The position numbers and the translations under genes were made by a program. Under the pieces are notes generated by a model. That model saw only the letters and a list, made by a program, of their open reading frames with translations, ran no database searches and was not told the origin of the DNA. A stretch of DNA of 64,000 nucleotides from Prorocentrum cordatum (taxonomy: Eukaryota > Sar > Dinophyceae > Prorocentrales > Prorocentraceae), in contig CAUYUJ010015012.1 of assembly GCA_963575745.1 (NCBI GenBank), positions 79,932 through 143,931 on the forward strand. The letters are read 5' to 3'. Of the stretch, positions 44,201-54,400 are shown piece by piece (position 1 is the stretch's first letter; each line of letters opens with the position of its first letter).

Positions 44201-47200
44201 GCGCCGGCGGTAAACCGTCAACTTTTCTTACCGCCGGGGGACTCGTAGAGCTTGTTCACCATATTCAATCTCAAACAAAAATTGCAGAAAACAAATATTT
44301 TTTCAGCCTAAACGATTTCAGACCTCTCGATGCAACAACTGAACGCCTATTATGCTTCTGGAGTGTTTCTGCTTGCCCCCCGTGCTTTCAGAGCTTTGTA
44401 GCTCTCCTACAGCCGAGTTACATGCGAAAATCGACAGCACCTCCCAAGATGACTCGAACAATACAAATAGATTTGTAAATCTAGCTCGAGTATCAGACCG
44501 AGCTCAAACCTCTGAATGCAACATGCGGACGTGCCTCATGTCTTCGAATCGATTCCTGTGAAACCAGCCCTGCAGCCTCTTGCAGCCCGAGTTAAGTGCA
44601 GAAAACCGACAGCACCTCTGAAGATGACTCGAACAATACGAGTAGTTTCGCGGACTTAGCTCGGGCAGCAGATTGAGTTCAGAGCTCTCAATGCGACAGG
44701 TGACGCGACTGTAGGGCAGCTACAGAGCTCATTCTGACAGACATCGATTGCAAATCATCGGGCGCGTTTGTCTGTTTCATCCAGAGTTCCTGTCCGCAGC
44801 TACCTTCCTCAGTTAAGTGGAGGTGGAGAACGAGGGCGAGGACGAGAACGAGGACAAGAACCAGGACGAGGTCGAGGACGAGAGAGACAGGGGAGAGGGG
44901 AGGAGGGGGAAGAGGTAATTCCAGAGAGCTCTCTCAAAGCTAGAGGGCTTCAGACTGGAAGCCAAACTGGGCGCCGGCGGTAAACCGTCAACTTACCGCC
45001 GGGGGACTCGTAGAGCTTCCTGAGAACATATGTGGAACAAAAATTGCAGAGAACGAATACTTTCCAGCCCAAGAAATTTCAGATCTCTCGATCCAACAGC
45101 CGAACGCCTCCGATGCTTCTGGATTGTCTTCTTTACGAGCTCTGTAGTGCTAAACGACTCCTGTGACTGCCACTCAGCTGCAGGAAAAAACAGACAGGAC
45201 CTCTCAGGATGACTGGATGACTCGAGCAATACAACAGTTTTACGGACCTAGTTCGGGCAGCAGGCCGAGTTCCGAGCTCTGGATTCGACAGGCAGACGCG
45301 CCTGATCTCTTCAAATCGATCCCTGTGACCACCAGCACTGCAGCCCCCCTCAGCCCGAGTTCAGTGCAGAAACCCGAGAGCACTTATCAAGATCACTCGA
45401 GCAGTACAAATAGTTTCGCGACTCTAGATCGGACAGCAGACCGAGGTCAGAGCTCTGGAGTGAACAGGCAAATACGAATGGTCACTCTGAATCAGTTCCT
45501 GTGAATTTCAGCTCTGTAGCTGTCCTATCGCTCGAGAGCGTCTGTCGAGAGAACTCGAATAATACGAATAGGTTTGCGGATCTTGCTTGGCTAGCAGACC
45601 GAGTTCAGACCTCTCGACTCAACAGACGAACGCGCCTTATCATTATGAATCGATTAGCTGTGCTTACTAGTTCTGTAGCTGTCCTCCAGATCGAGTTATG
45701 TTCAGAAAACCGTCATCGCGTGTCAAGATGACTTGAAACAGCCGATCCCGCCACAGTTTTTGATAGTAATATTCACCTCATCGAACTGAGATCAAGATGG
45801 CGAGCGGTAATGATCAAATTTTGAGAACATAATTTTCAACTGAGCAAAAGTCAGCAAAAGTTCCGTCGAGACTGGGCGCCGGCGGTAAACCGTCAACCTT
45901 GGTTACCGCCGGGAGACTCGTAGAGCTTCCTAGCTCGACTTACGTTGAGAAAACGGACAGCACCTACCAACATTCCGACTTATAGTAGATGTTTTTTGAC
46001 CTCTGAATGCGACAGGCAGACGCGTCTGATGTCTGCGAATCGACTCCTGTCGTTACCAGCCCTGCAGCCCCCTACAGCCCGAGTTAAGTGCAGAAAACCG
46101 ACAGCACCTCTCAGGATGACTCGAATAATACAATAGTTTCGCAGACCTAATCCGGGCAGCAGACCGAGTTCCGAGCTCTTGATTCGCCAGGCGGACGCGC
46201 CTGATGTCTTCAAATCGATTCCTGTGACCACCAGCACTGTGCCCCCCCTCAGCGCGAGTTGAGTGGAGAAAACCGAGAGCACTTCTCAAGATGACTCGAC
46301 CAATACGAACAGTTTCGCGATTCTAGATCGGGCAGCACACCGAGTTCAGAGCTCTGGATTCGATGATTCTGAATGAATTTCTGTGAATATCAGCTCTGTA
46401 GCTGTCCTACAGCTCGAGTTAAATACAGAAAACGGAGAGCTCCTGTCAAGATGACTCGAATAATACAAATAGGTTGTGCAAACCTAGCTCGGCTAACAGA
46501 CCGAGTTCAGACCTCTGGATTCAACAGACGAACGCGCTCATTCTACATCGATTAGCTGTGTTTTCCAGCTCTGTAGCTGTCCTAAAGCTCGAGTTATGTT
46601 CAGATCAGCGCGCATCAAGAAGACTCGAAACCACAGTGCTTTTCGATAGTAATGTCCACCCGATCGAAATGAGATCAAGATGGCGAGCAGAAATAAGATC
46701 GAATATCACGGGAAAAAATACTAGAGCTCTAACGAATGTTCAAATTTTGAGAACATAATTTTCAACTGAGCGAAAGTCAGCAAAACTGGGAACCGGCGGT
46801 AAACCGTCAACCAGGTTACCGCCGGGCCCCTCGTAGAGCCCTTTCCTCGCACGGCGCTCCCAGCGCACATCTAGGAAGAGTCTGCAGCAAAACTCAAAAA
46901 ACTAGAAAAACACCTTTTCATATTTCTATCCAAAGACGGTTCCGCCAAGTATTTGGATAGTGATACTGCGCCTACGGACCTCAGAATTCACTGGCGGACG
47001 CAAAAAAAACAACTACAGGTGCGAAAAATACCGGTTCTCAAAACGAATGTTCAAATCTCCCACAAAGATCGTCCAACCGACCCAAAGTGCGCACATTCTC
47101 CGTCGGAGCCGGGTCGGCCAACTAGCTCCACCCCGCGCCCGAATTCCTCTAGCTCATCGATGCCGAAGAGCTCTACGAGGTAGTTTCATCGAGATTTCTC

Positions 47201-47333
47201 TTGCCAACTAACTCTCCAGCGCGTCGGAATTACTCTTAAGCTTCCAGCAACTAGGCAAGGGAAGCTCTACGAGTTACTTTTCTTGCCCTGCCAACTCGCT
47301 CTCCACCGCCCCAGAATTATTCTCAAGCTTCCA
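44201..47333. repeat. Mosaic block: hairpins, form B satellite, module C
   Basis: Hairpins at 44205, 44973, 45882 and 46793 head form B satellite runs (44330-44700, 45060-45740, 45960-46640). Module C is at 45745-45875 and 46645-46785, and an inverted module A at 47085-47180. A second acidic simple array (AACGAGGGCGAGGACGAG) lies at 44828-44910. No gene seen. Confidence 0.8.
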
Positions 47334-48375
47334 GCAATAGCTTGCTGACGGAAGTTCCGGTGGTGCTGCCCACCAGCAGCCCATCTTTGCCGCTCCAGGA
47401 TCCCCGCAGCGGCGGGTCGCAACCCGTCCGGGGAAGCTTCTGGCCAGCGTCCACTTGTGCCTGCACGCGCGCAGACAGGCGTGGACGCGTTCCTGGTAGC
47501 GCTTCGGGAGCGCGGCAAGGGAACCCCTCGGGAGCCCTAGAAGGGCTTCACGAGAGCGTTCGTGGGCTCGCCAGGAAATCTTTCCAGCGTGCGTCCTCTT
47601 CGCTCTCTGGGTTTTCGACGCTGTGTTCCGGAGAGCTCTCTGAGAGCCAGAGGGCTTCAGATTGGAAGCCGGACCGTGGTGGTGCCCGCCAGCAGCCCAT
47701 CTTCGCCGCTCCAGGATCCCGGCAGCAACTCGCCTGAAGTCGCAGCCTGTCCGGGAGAGCTTCCGGCAAGCGTCCACGCGTGCCTGCACGCGCGCAGGCG
47801 CGCGTGGACGCGTTCCTGGCAGCGCTTCTGAGGCGCTGCGGCGGCTCCCCAGAACTTAAGAAGCGCCTCATGGGAGCGTCGTCGCCAGGGAGGGGGCCTC
47901 GTAGGGCTCTTCGTAATATCTCGTAGAGCTCTTCGGCATCGACGAGCTAGAAGAATTCCAGCGCAGGATGGAGCTAGTTGGTCGTTCCGGCCAGATAGGA
48001 CAGAGCGTTAACCTTTGGTTGGTTTTTCCCGGAGAGCTCTCTGAGAGCTAGAGGGTTCTAAATTAGAAGCTGGACGGTGGTGGTGCCTGCCAGCAGTTCA
48101 TCTTCGCCGCTCCAGAATCCCGGCAGCGACTTGTGAAACGTCGCAACGGGTCCGGGAGCGCTTCGGGCACGCGTCCACGCGTGCCTACACGCGCGCAGGC
48201 ACACGTGGAAGCGTTCCCGGCAACGCTTCGGAAGCGGAGCAGCGGAGCCACCAGAGCTTCAGAAGCGCTTTACGAGAGCGTCCGCGGGCCCGTCAGGAAA
48301 AGCTTTCCGACGTGTATTCTCTTTGCTCTGCTCTCCAGGTTTTTCCCGGGAAGCTCTCTGAGAGCTAGAAGGTTT
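47334..48375 (+). repeat. Three module E copies in a row
   Basis: 47340-47560, 47635-47880 and 48030-48335 each contain the CACGCGTGCCT.CACGCGCGCAGG dyad region and GCGTTCCTGGCAGCGCTTC. A module A copy separates the second and third (47915-48025). Confidence 0.85.
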
Positions 48376-50641
48376 TAGACTGGCGCCGGCGGTGAACCGT
48401 CAACCTAGTCACCGCCGGGAACCTCGTAGAGCTCTTCCCACGTGTGAGAGAGCTGGGAGTCGCAAGAGAGAGCTTCTGGAGGTAATTCTCGAAAAATTCA
48501 ACATTGAATTGTTTTTATGTCGAAACAAGGTTAGTTCCCCCAAGTGTTTCGGTAAAAGTACGCCCGGAGAGCTCATATTAAGAGGTTGAGGCTCTTATAA
48601 CCTTTTACAGGTGCAAAGAAAAAACTGCTTTCTTAAAATGAATTGTCAAATATCTTTCAAATATTTGCAAAACCACCCAAAAGTTACGACTGGGACCTGG
48701 CGGTAAGCCGTCAACCTGGTTACCGCCGGGCGCCTCGTACAGCTCTTTCGTTGCTCAGCACTCCTTGGAAGACATCAAGGAAGCTCCTGAAGCGAGAGCG
48801 GAAAAACTAAAAAAAAAACACGATTTTCGGTGTCTATCGAAAATCGGTTCCTGCAAGTGTTTCGATTGTAATATTGCAGCTACGGATCTAAGAATTTAAC
48901 TGGCAGACGCGGCATAACCCACTTCACGTGAGATAAATCTGGCTTCTCAAAATGAATTGTCAAATATCTTTGAATTCGTAGCAACTGGCGCCGGCGGTGA
49001 ACCGTCAACCTGGTCACCGCCGGGAACCTCGTAGAGCCTCTTGCACGCGTCAGAATGCTCAGATTCAAGGCAGACCGCTTCTCAGAGCATTTCTAGAAAA
49101 ACGTCATGTGTGCATTTCTCGGTGTGAACGTGAAGTCGGTTCCTCCAAATGTTTCAATAGTAAAACTGTCTCGAAAGAGCTGAGCTGCTCGGAGAATAAA
49201 GTTAAGATACTATTGCTCGGAGTAAAAATCTGCTTTCAAAAAATGAATTGTCAAAATATCTTCCAAATATTCGCAAAACCGACCCAAATTTATCACATCT
49301 TCTTTTCTGGCCGGATTAACCAACTAGCTCCACCCCGCGCCGGAATTCCTGTAGCCATCGATAACGAAGAGCTCCACGAGGTGAGCAGACCGAAAGTTAC
49401 CACTTTGTCTCTTCAGGCCGGGTCGGCCAACCAGCTCCACCTCGCGCCGGAACTGGGCGCCGGCGGTAAACCGTCAACCTTTGTTACCGCCGGGGGACTC
49501 GTAGAGCTTCCCGACAACATATAATGTCGAAAAACACTACACAGAAATAATTTTTCAGCCCAAGCAATTTGAGACCTCTCGGATGCAACAGCCGAACGCC
49601 CCCGATGCCTCTGAATTGTCTTATGTACGTGCTCTGTAGCTCTCCTGCAGCCCGACTTACGTGCGTCAATCGACAGCACCTCTCAAGATGACTCGAACAA
49701 TACGAATAGTTTGGCAAACCTAGCTCGAGTATCACACCGAGTTTAGACCTCTGCATGCGATTGGCGGACGCGTCTGATGTCTCTGAATCGATTCCTGTGA
49801 TTACCAGCTCTGCAGCCCCCCTACAGCCCGAGTGAAGTGCAGGAAACCGACAGTACCTCACAGGATCACTCGAACAATACGAATGGTTTCGCGGACCTAG
49901 TTCGGACAGCAGACAGAGTTCGCAGCTCTGGATTCGAAAAGCGCGCGCGCCTCATGTCTCCGAATCGTTTCCAGTGATTACAAGCCATGCAGCCCCCCTA
50001 CAGCCCGAGTTAAGTGCAGAGAACCGACAGCATCTCTCAAGATGACTCGAACAATACGAATAGTTTCGCGATTCTAGATCGGGCAGCAGATCGAGTTCAG
50101 AGCTCTGGATTCAACATACAACGGTCACTGATGATTCTCATCGGATTCAATACGCATCAGCTCTGTAACTGTCCTATAGCTCGAGTTACGTACAGAAATC
50201 CGAGAGCGTTTGTCAAGATGACTCGAATAATACGAATAGATTTGCGGACCTAGCTCGGCTAGAAGACCGAGTTCAGACCTCTGGCTTGAACAGGCAAACG
50301 CGTCTGATCATTCAGAATCGATGAGCTGTGCTTACCAGCTCTGTAGTCGTCCTGAAGCTCGAGTTATCTTGAGAAAACCGACACCGCGTATCAAGATGAC
50401 TCGAAACGGCCGATCCCGCCATGACGCTTTTCGATATTAATACCCACCCGATCGAGCTGAGATCAAGATGGCGAGCGGGAATAAGATCGAATATCACGGG
50501 AAAAAATACTAGAGCTCAAACGAATTCTTGAATTTTGAAACCAAAATGTTCAACCGAGCCAAAGTTGTCAAAAGTTCAGACGAGATTTTTCTAGCCAACT
50601 AGCCTGCCAGCGTGTTCGAACTGGGCGCCGGCGGTAAACCG
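48376..50641. repeat. Mosaic block ending at the LINE insertion
   Basis: Hairpins at 48385 and 48988 (TGA state), 48692, 49460 and 50628 (TAA state); module A inverted at 49310-49385; form B satellites at 49540-50400; module C at 50405-50600. The last hairpin is broken at 50653 by the LINE. Confidence 0.85.
48991..49023 (+). repeat. Hairpin exemplar, TGA/TCA state
   Basis: CCGGCGGTGA (48991-49000) pairs perfectly with TCACCGCCGG (49014-49023) around ACCGTCAACCTGG. A second perfect example of this state is 31402-31434. Confidence 0.95.
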
Positions 50642-50653
50642 TCAACCTTTCTT
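50642..50653. repeat. LINE target-site duplication, left copy
   Basis: TCAACCTTTCTT, identical to 56748-56759. It is part of the hairpin loop and right-arm start of the host repeat. Confidence 0.95.
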
Positions 50654-50677
50654 TTTTTTTGGGGGGGGAGGCTGACC

Positions 50678-50711
50678 AGGCACCGAGCGCCCCAGCGCCC
50701 GTTAAGTGCCT
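50678..50711 (-). promoter_or_regulatory. 3' UTR stem-loop of the LINE
   Basis: In the sense (minus) strand AGGCAC and GTGCCT form the outer stem and GCGC-TGGG-GCGC an inner stem, about 20 nt before the A tail. Many LINEs use a 3' stem-loop for template recognition by their reverse transcriptase; that role is inferred here. Confidence 0.55.
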
Positions 50712-50713
50712 AC

Positions 50714-51445
50714 CTAGTCTCTCTGCAGCTGGAGGTCTTGGGCCACCTGGGCTGCGGCCCGCAAGAGGCCCTCGAGACCCGAAAGCTCAGCGTCAGTGAT
50801 ACTGCTATGGGAGGGGAGTGCCTGTGCACAACGCCCTACTACTTCCCATATGATTGGACAAGGAGAGGAGGCTTGGGGGAAGAGGGAGACTACACGAGCT
50901 CTCTTATCTCTATGCTCAGGGTCAGGGTAAGGGTCATGGAATCGAGGGATATATCCAATCTGCAGAAACCAACCAACGCCCACACCTTGGGCACACACTC
51001 CGCCGTCGAAGGATCCGCGGAGGCCAATAACTCGAAAGTTGTCTTGGACATCAGGACGAAAGATATGGTGGTGGAACAGCTCTCTGAATATCTGGCCTTC
51101 CCGTGCTAAGTGGGTAAGTTCATCAGCTACTGTATTACTCTCTCGATATATGTGTCGAATGAAGTCGTTGCCCCATGAGGGGGGTCGTATTCCTTCCTCC
51201 TCCAACTCTTCCAAAAGAGAAATAATATTTGCCACCCGCCTACGATAAGAAGCCCCATCTCCTCCTTCTCCTCCCTCAACCTTCCAGAGACCATTGATCC
51301 AGTTACAGATAAGAAGCGAATCGCCCGTCAGCTCAAGACCGATCCCATCATCACTCAGATCCCAAGTCGGCTCCTGTTCATTGTTCGAGGCCAATCTCTG
51401 GGCCAGCTTCTCGGACTCCTTCGCCGACAACGGACGAGCCAACAT
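50714..51445 (-). CDS. LINE ORF3: ribonuclease H domain in circularly permuted order
   Basis: 243 residues from ATG (51445), stop TAG. Two RNase H halves are present in reverse of the usual order. Residues 41-115 hold the C-terminal half: GDSLLICNWINGLWK with Asp42, then RHIYRESNTVADELTHLARE with His98, Asn104 and Asp108. Residues 138-232 hold the N-terminal half: RGSFDGGVCAQGVGVGWFL with Asp147, then TDAELSGLEGLLRAA with Glu220. So the full D-E-D-D set and the active-site histidine are present once each, but as D, D then D, E. It presumably removes template RNA during element replication. The ATG lies 17 nt after the ORF2 stop, in a different frame; the frame is open back to 51508, overlapping the ORF2 end by 46 nt. 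Two truncated RNase H copies side by side is the alternative reading. Confidence 0.88.
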   Translation of the reverse strand: MLARPLSAKESEKLAQRLASNNEQEPTWDLSDDGIGLELTGDSLLICNWINGLWKVEGGEGGDGASYRRRVANIISLLEELEEEGIRPPSWGNDFIRHIYRESNTVADELTHLAREGQIFRELFHHHIFRPDVQDNFRVIGLRGSFDGGVCAQGVGVGWFLQIGYIPRFHDPYPDPEHRDKRARVVSLFPQASSPCPIIWEVVGRCAQALPSHSSITDAELSGLEGLLRAAAQVAQDLQLQRD

Positions 51446-51462
51446 CTCCTCCCCCCTCTCCT

Positions 51463-54400
51463 TTATGTAGTCTCCTCTCCTCCAGTTCCTCCACGGACAA
51501 CAAACAAGTCAAACAGAGACCCCAAAGTACAAGCTTCCAGGAACTGCCTGCAATACTGAACGAAGTCAGAGTAAGAGAAAGAGCACGCCCTCCACCACCG
51601 ATCCTCCAGATTCACAAACGAGGGAAATATCGTCTGGAACATGAAACACCAAGGATGTTCACCCGTCGCCTGCCCCTTAGTACTGCCTAATCGTGTCAGT
51701 TTCGAGGCCTCCTTCCACTTCCACTGGGAACGCAAATATTTTGACTCAAGTGTCCTTTTCTCCTCCCACCTCGGGGTACAGCACATCAGAAGCCGGCGTG
51801 CGTCACGATGCGCACGAGGATACACCGTCTGTTGTCCAGGTCCAGGAACAGCCACCCTCCGACGTTTCGGGGGGGGCCTGGGGGAATCCCTAGGCCCCCC
51901 CCGCTCACAGGGAACTTCAATATCTCGAGAAGAAGAGGCCCTATCAGAGGGCATAGCAGAAGAGACCATCCCATGCATATCTGAAGAGACAGCGCCCATC
52001 CCATTCGTATCTGAGAAGACTGCGCCCATCCCATTAGTAACTGCAGGGGCAGCACCCATCCCACTGGTAACTGAAGAGACTCCCACCATCCCATTAGTAA
52101 CTGAAGAGACCACACCCATCCCACTGGTAACTGGAGAGACCATCCCATGCATATCAGAAGAGACCACACCCATCCCATTCGTATCTGAAGAGACCGCACC
52201 CATCCCACTAGTAACTGAAGAGACAGCCCCCATCCCATTGGTAACTGAAGAGACCTCCACCATCCCATTGGTAACTGAAGAGCCCGCGACCATCCCTGGG
52301 CTCAGCTCCGACTCAGGAATCTGATATCCGCTGTCGACATTAGCTCCGAAATATGATGCTATGTCAGCTCCAAGCTGCCACAAGGAATAAAGAACTCTCT
52401 GCACTGCACTCTGGCACTTTGCTTCAAAGAACATCCGTCTAGCAATTCTGAGTCGAGCTGGCTTCCAAACTACCCAACTTTCGGAGGCTGGCTTTTGGGG
52501 TGACGTCATCTGGTAAAGACAATTTCCCTCGAAGACATTCAGGCTCTGCAAGGAGTCCCTGTCCCAACTAATACCTTGACTTCCATAAATGAGAATGCTC
52601 TGAACCCGAGTGATATAACTCCTACACTTGGCCGAAAACGGGACTGCCTTTGATCTAAAATAGGCTGCATGCGCATGGAAGGCTCGTCGCGCGGCCCCGA
52701 TCCGTCGCCGAAGGTCCTGGTGCGCCTCCCTATAGCTACAGTATATGCTGTTCCCCAAGACATTCATCTCGTCAACTACTTTGAACGGCACCATCTGATC
52801 CTGAACCCGAACCAGGATAGGATGTTTTGGCTTCTCCGAGAAACCGATAAACGCGACCTCGAGCGACTCGATCTTCCACTCGAATCCCCATCCCCGCAGA
52901 GTCTCTGTCATGTCTCCTACCTGTCGCCTAAACTCCTCCTCCGAAGATCCCAAGATAAAGATATTGTCGGCATATAGCAAGTGGTGTACAGGAACCGAGG
53001 CCGAAACTTCTCCCACCGAGTTTGGATCCAGACAATGGAACCCAATCCCCTGCTCATCCCAAAGCTTAAATAAAGGAGCCCACATCGCAACAACTATCAG
53101 GTTCCACAAGGAGGGGCTGTCGTTCCCACCTGTCCTGATGTGGGTATCGATTCCCACATTCGGCAGCTGCAGGCCCTGGAAGAGAAGCGAAGTGACCTCG
53201 CACGGCATAGGCACGAGCACACCGTACTGGAGCCAGGGAGGGATAGAGAGGACGTCGAACGCACGTTTGACCGTCGAGATTTTCGTGTTCTGGAAAGCTT
53301 GTTTCACATCCGCTGACCCAAGAACCAGACGTCGATCCTTCCCCCACTGTGAGGCGTGTTGTGCTGCTGCCTTAAGTCCTGCAAATATCTCAGTGCATGA
53401 TCTTTTGGGAACGAAACCGAATAACGATGCATGAGTGCCAGCCTGGAGACAATATGGTTCAAGCATGATCGAGAGACAAGTACTGTACCACTTCTTAAAG
53501 ATACTCTCCACAGAAATACGTCTCGTATCAGAAACATCGCATATCGGATAAGATTTGGGAAGTAACGTCGTCAATGTTTGATGCCAAGAAGATGGAGGTA
53601 CAACAATGCCACGTAAGATATCACAAAATAATCGCTTGATAGTGCGAACGGCTCTCCACGGAAGCGCTTTGATTACTTCTGCCCCCACCCCGTCGGGCCC
53701 CGTGGCTTTTCCAGGGTTGAGTCGAGCTCGGGCCCGAAGGACCACCACCATCGTGAGCGTCGCCTCCTGGGGTCTGGGGGACCCCTGGAGCTCCTCCCTG
53801 AGGCCCTGGACAATCTTGATCGACCGCAGACGCTCCTCCTCATCCTCGCAGACCTCCTTCAACTTCATCATCTCCTCCATCCACCTCTCCCTGTCCACGC
53901 TCTCCTCCCCCTCAATCTTCACCGCCTTCAAAGCTGCTTTACGTGGACGCTCCGCTTCCCATTCCAGCTTTGCTCGTTTGAATTTTCTGGCTTCCCGATC
54001 TCTTTTTCTGCGTAGAAGTCGATAGGCTAACGTCCCCCTCTCCGCCCTCCTCCGGTAGACCTGCACATCCAAGGACCGCAGCAATTCCGATCGTTCAGGG
54101 GCTCGAGCTGGGCGCTTCGGGGTACATTCTGTGGCCGACGCACACGAATAGATAACACTCTCTGCCTGACACATAAGTTGGCACGAAAATAGATTGGCAT
54201 CCAACAACTGGCGACACGATCGACGAGCAGACAAGTTGAGTGGGTCCCAGCCTTTTAGGGTTCGAGAACGTCGTGAGAGATTCCGTCTCGCCAACTCCCT
54301 GGAAGCCACTCTCAGAGAAGCTCGAACAAGGGCATGATCTGATAATCTCATCACGGCTCCCTGCTGCTGTCCTACGTACAGAAACTCAACCGAGCACCCC

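Noticed and set aside
36053-50600. CRISPR-like array (regular repeats with spacers)
   Set aside because: Repeat units are ~175 bp with conserved whole-unit similarity; there are no short direct repeats with unique spacers and no cas genes.
51641-52324. 227-residue + strand open frame rich in IPLVTEE repeats
   Set aside because: It is antisense to LINE ORF2 and exists only because the 30 bp minisatellite is open on both strands.
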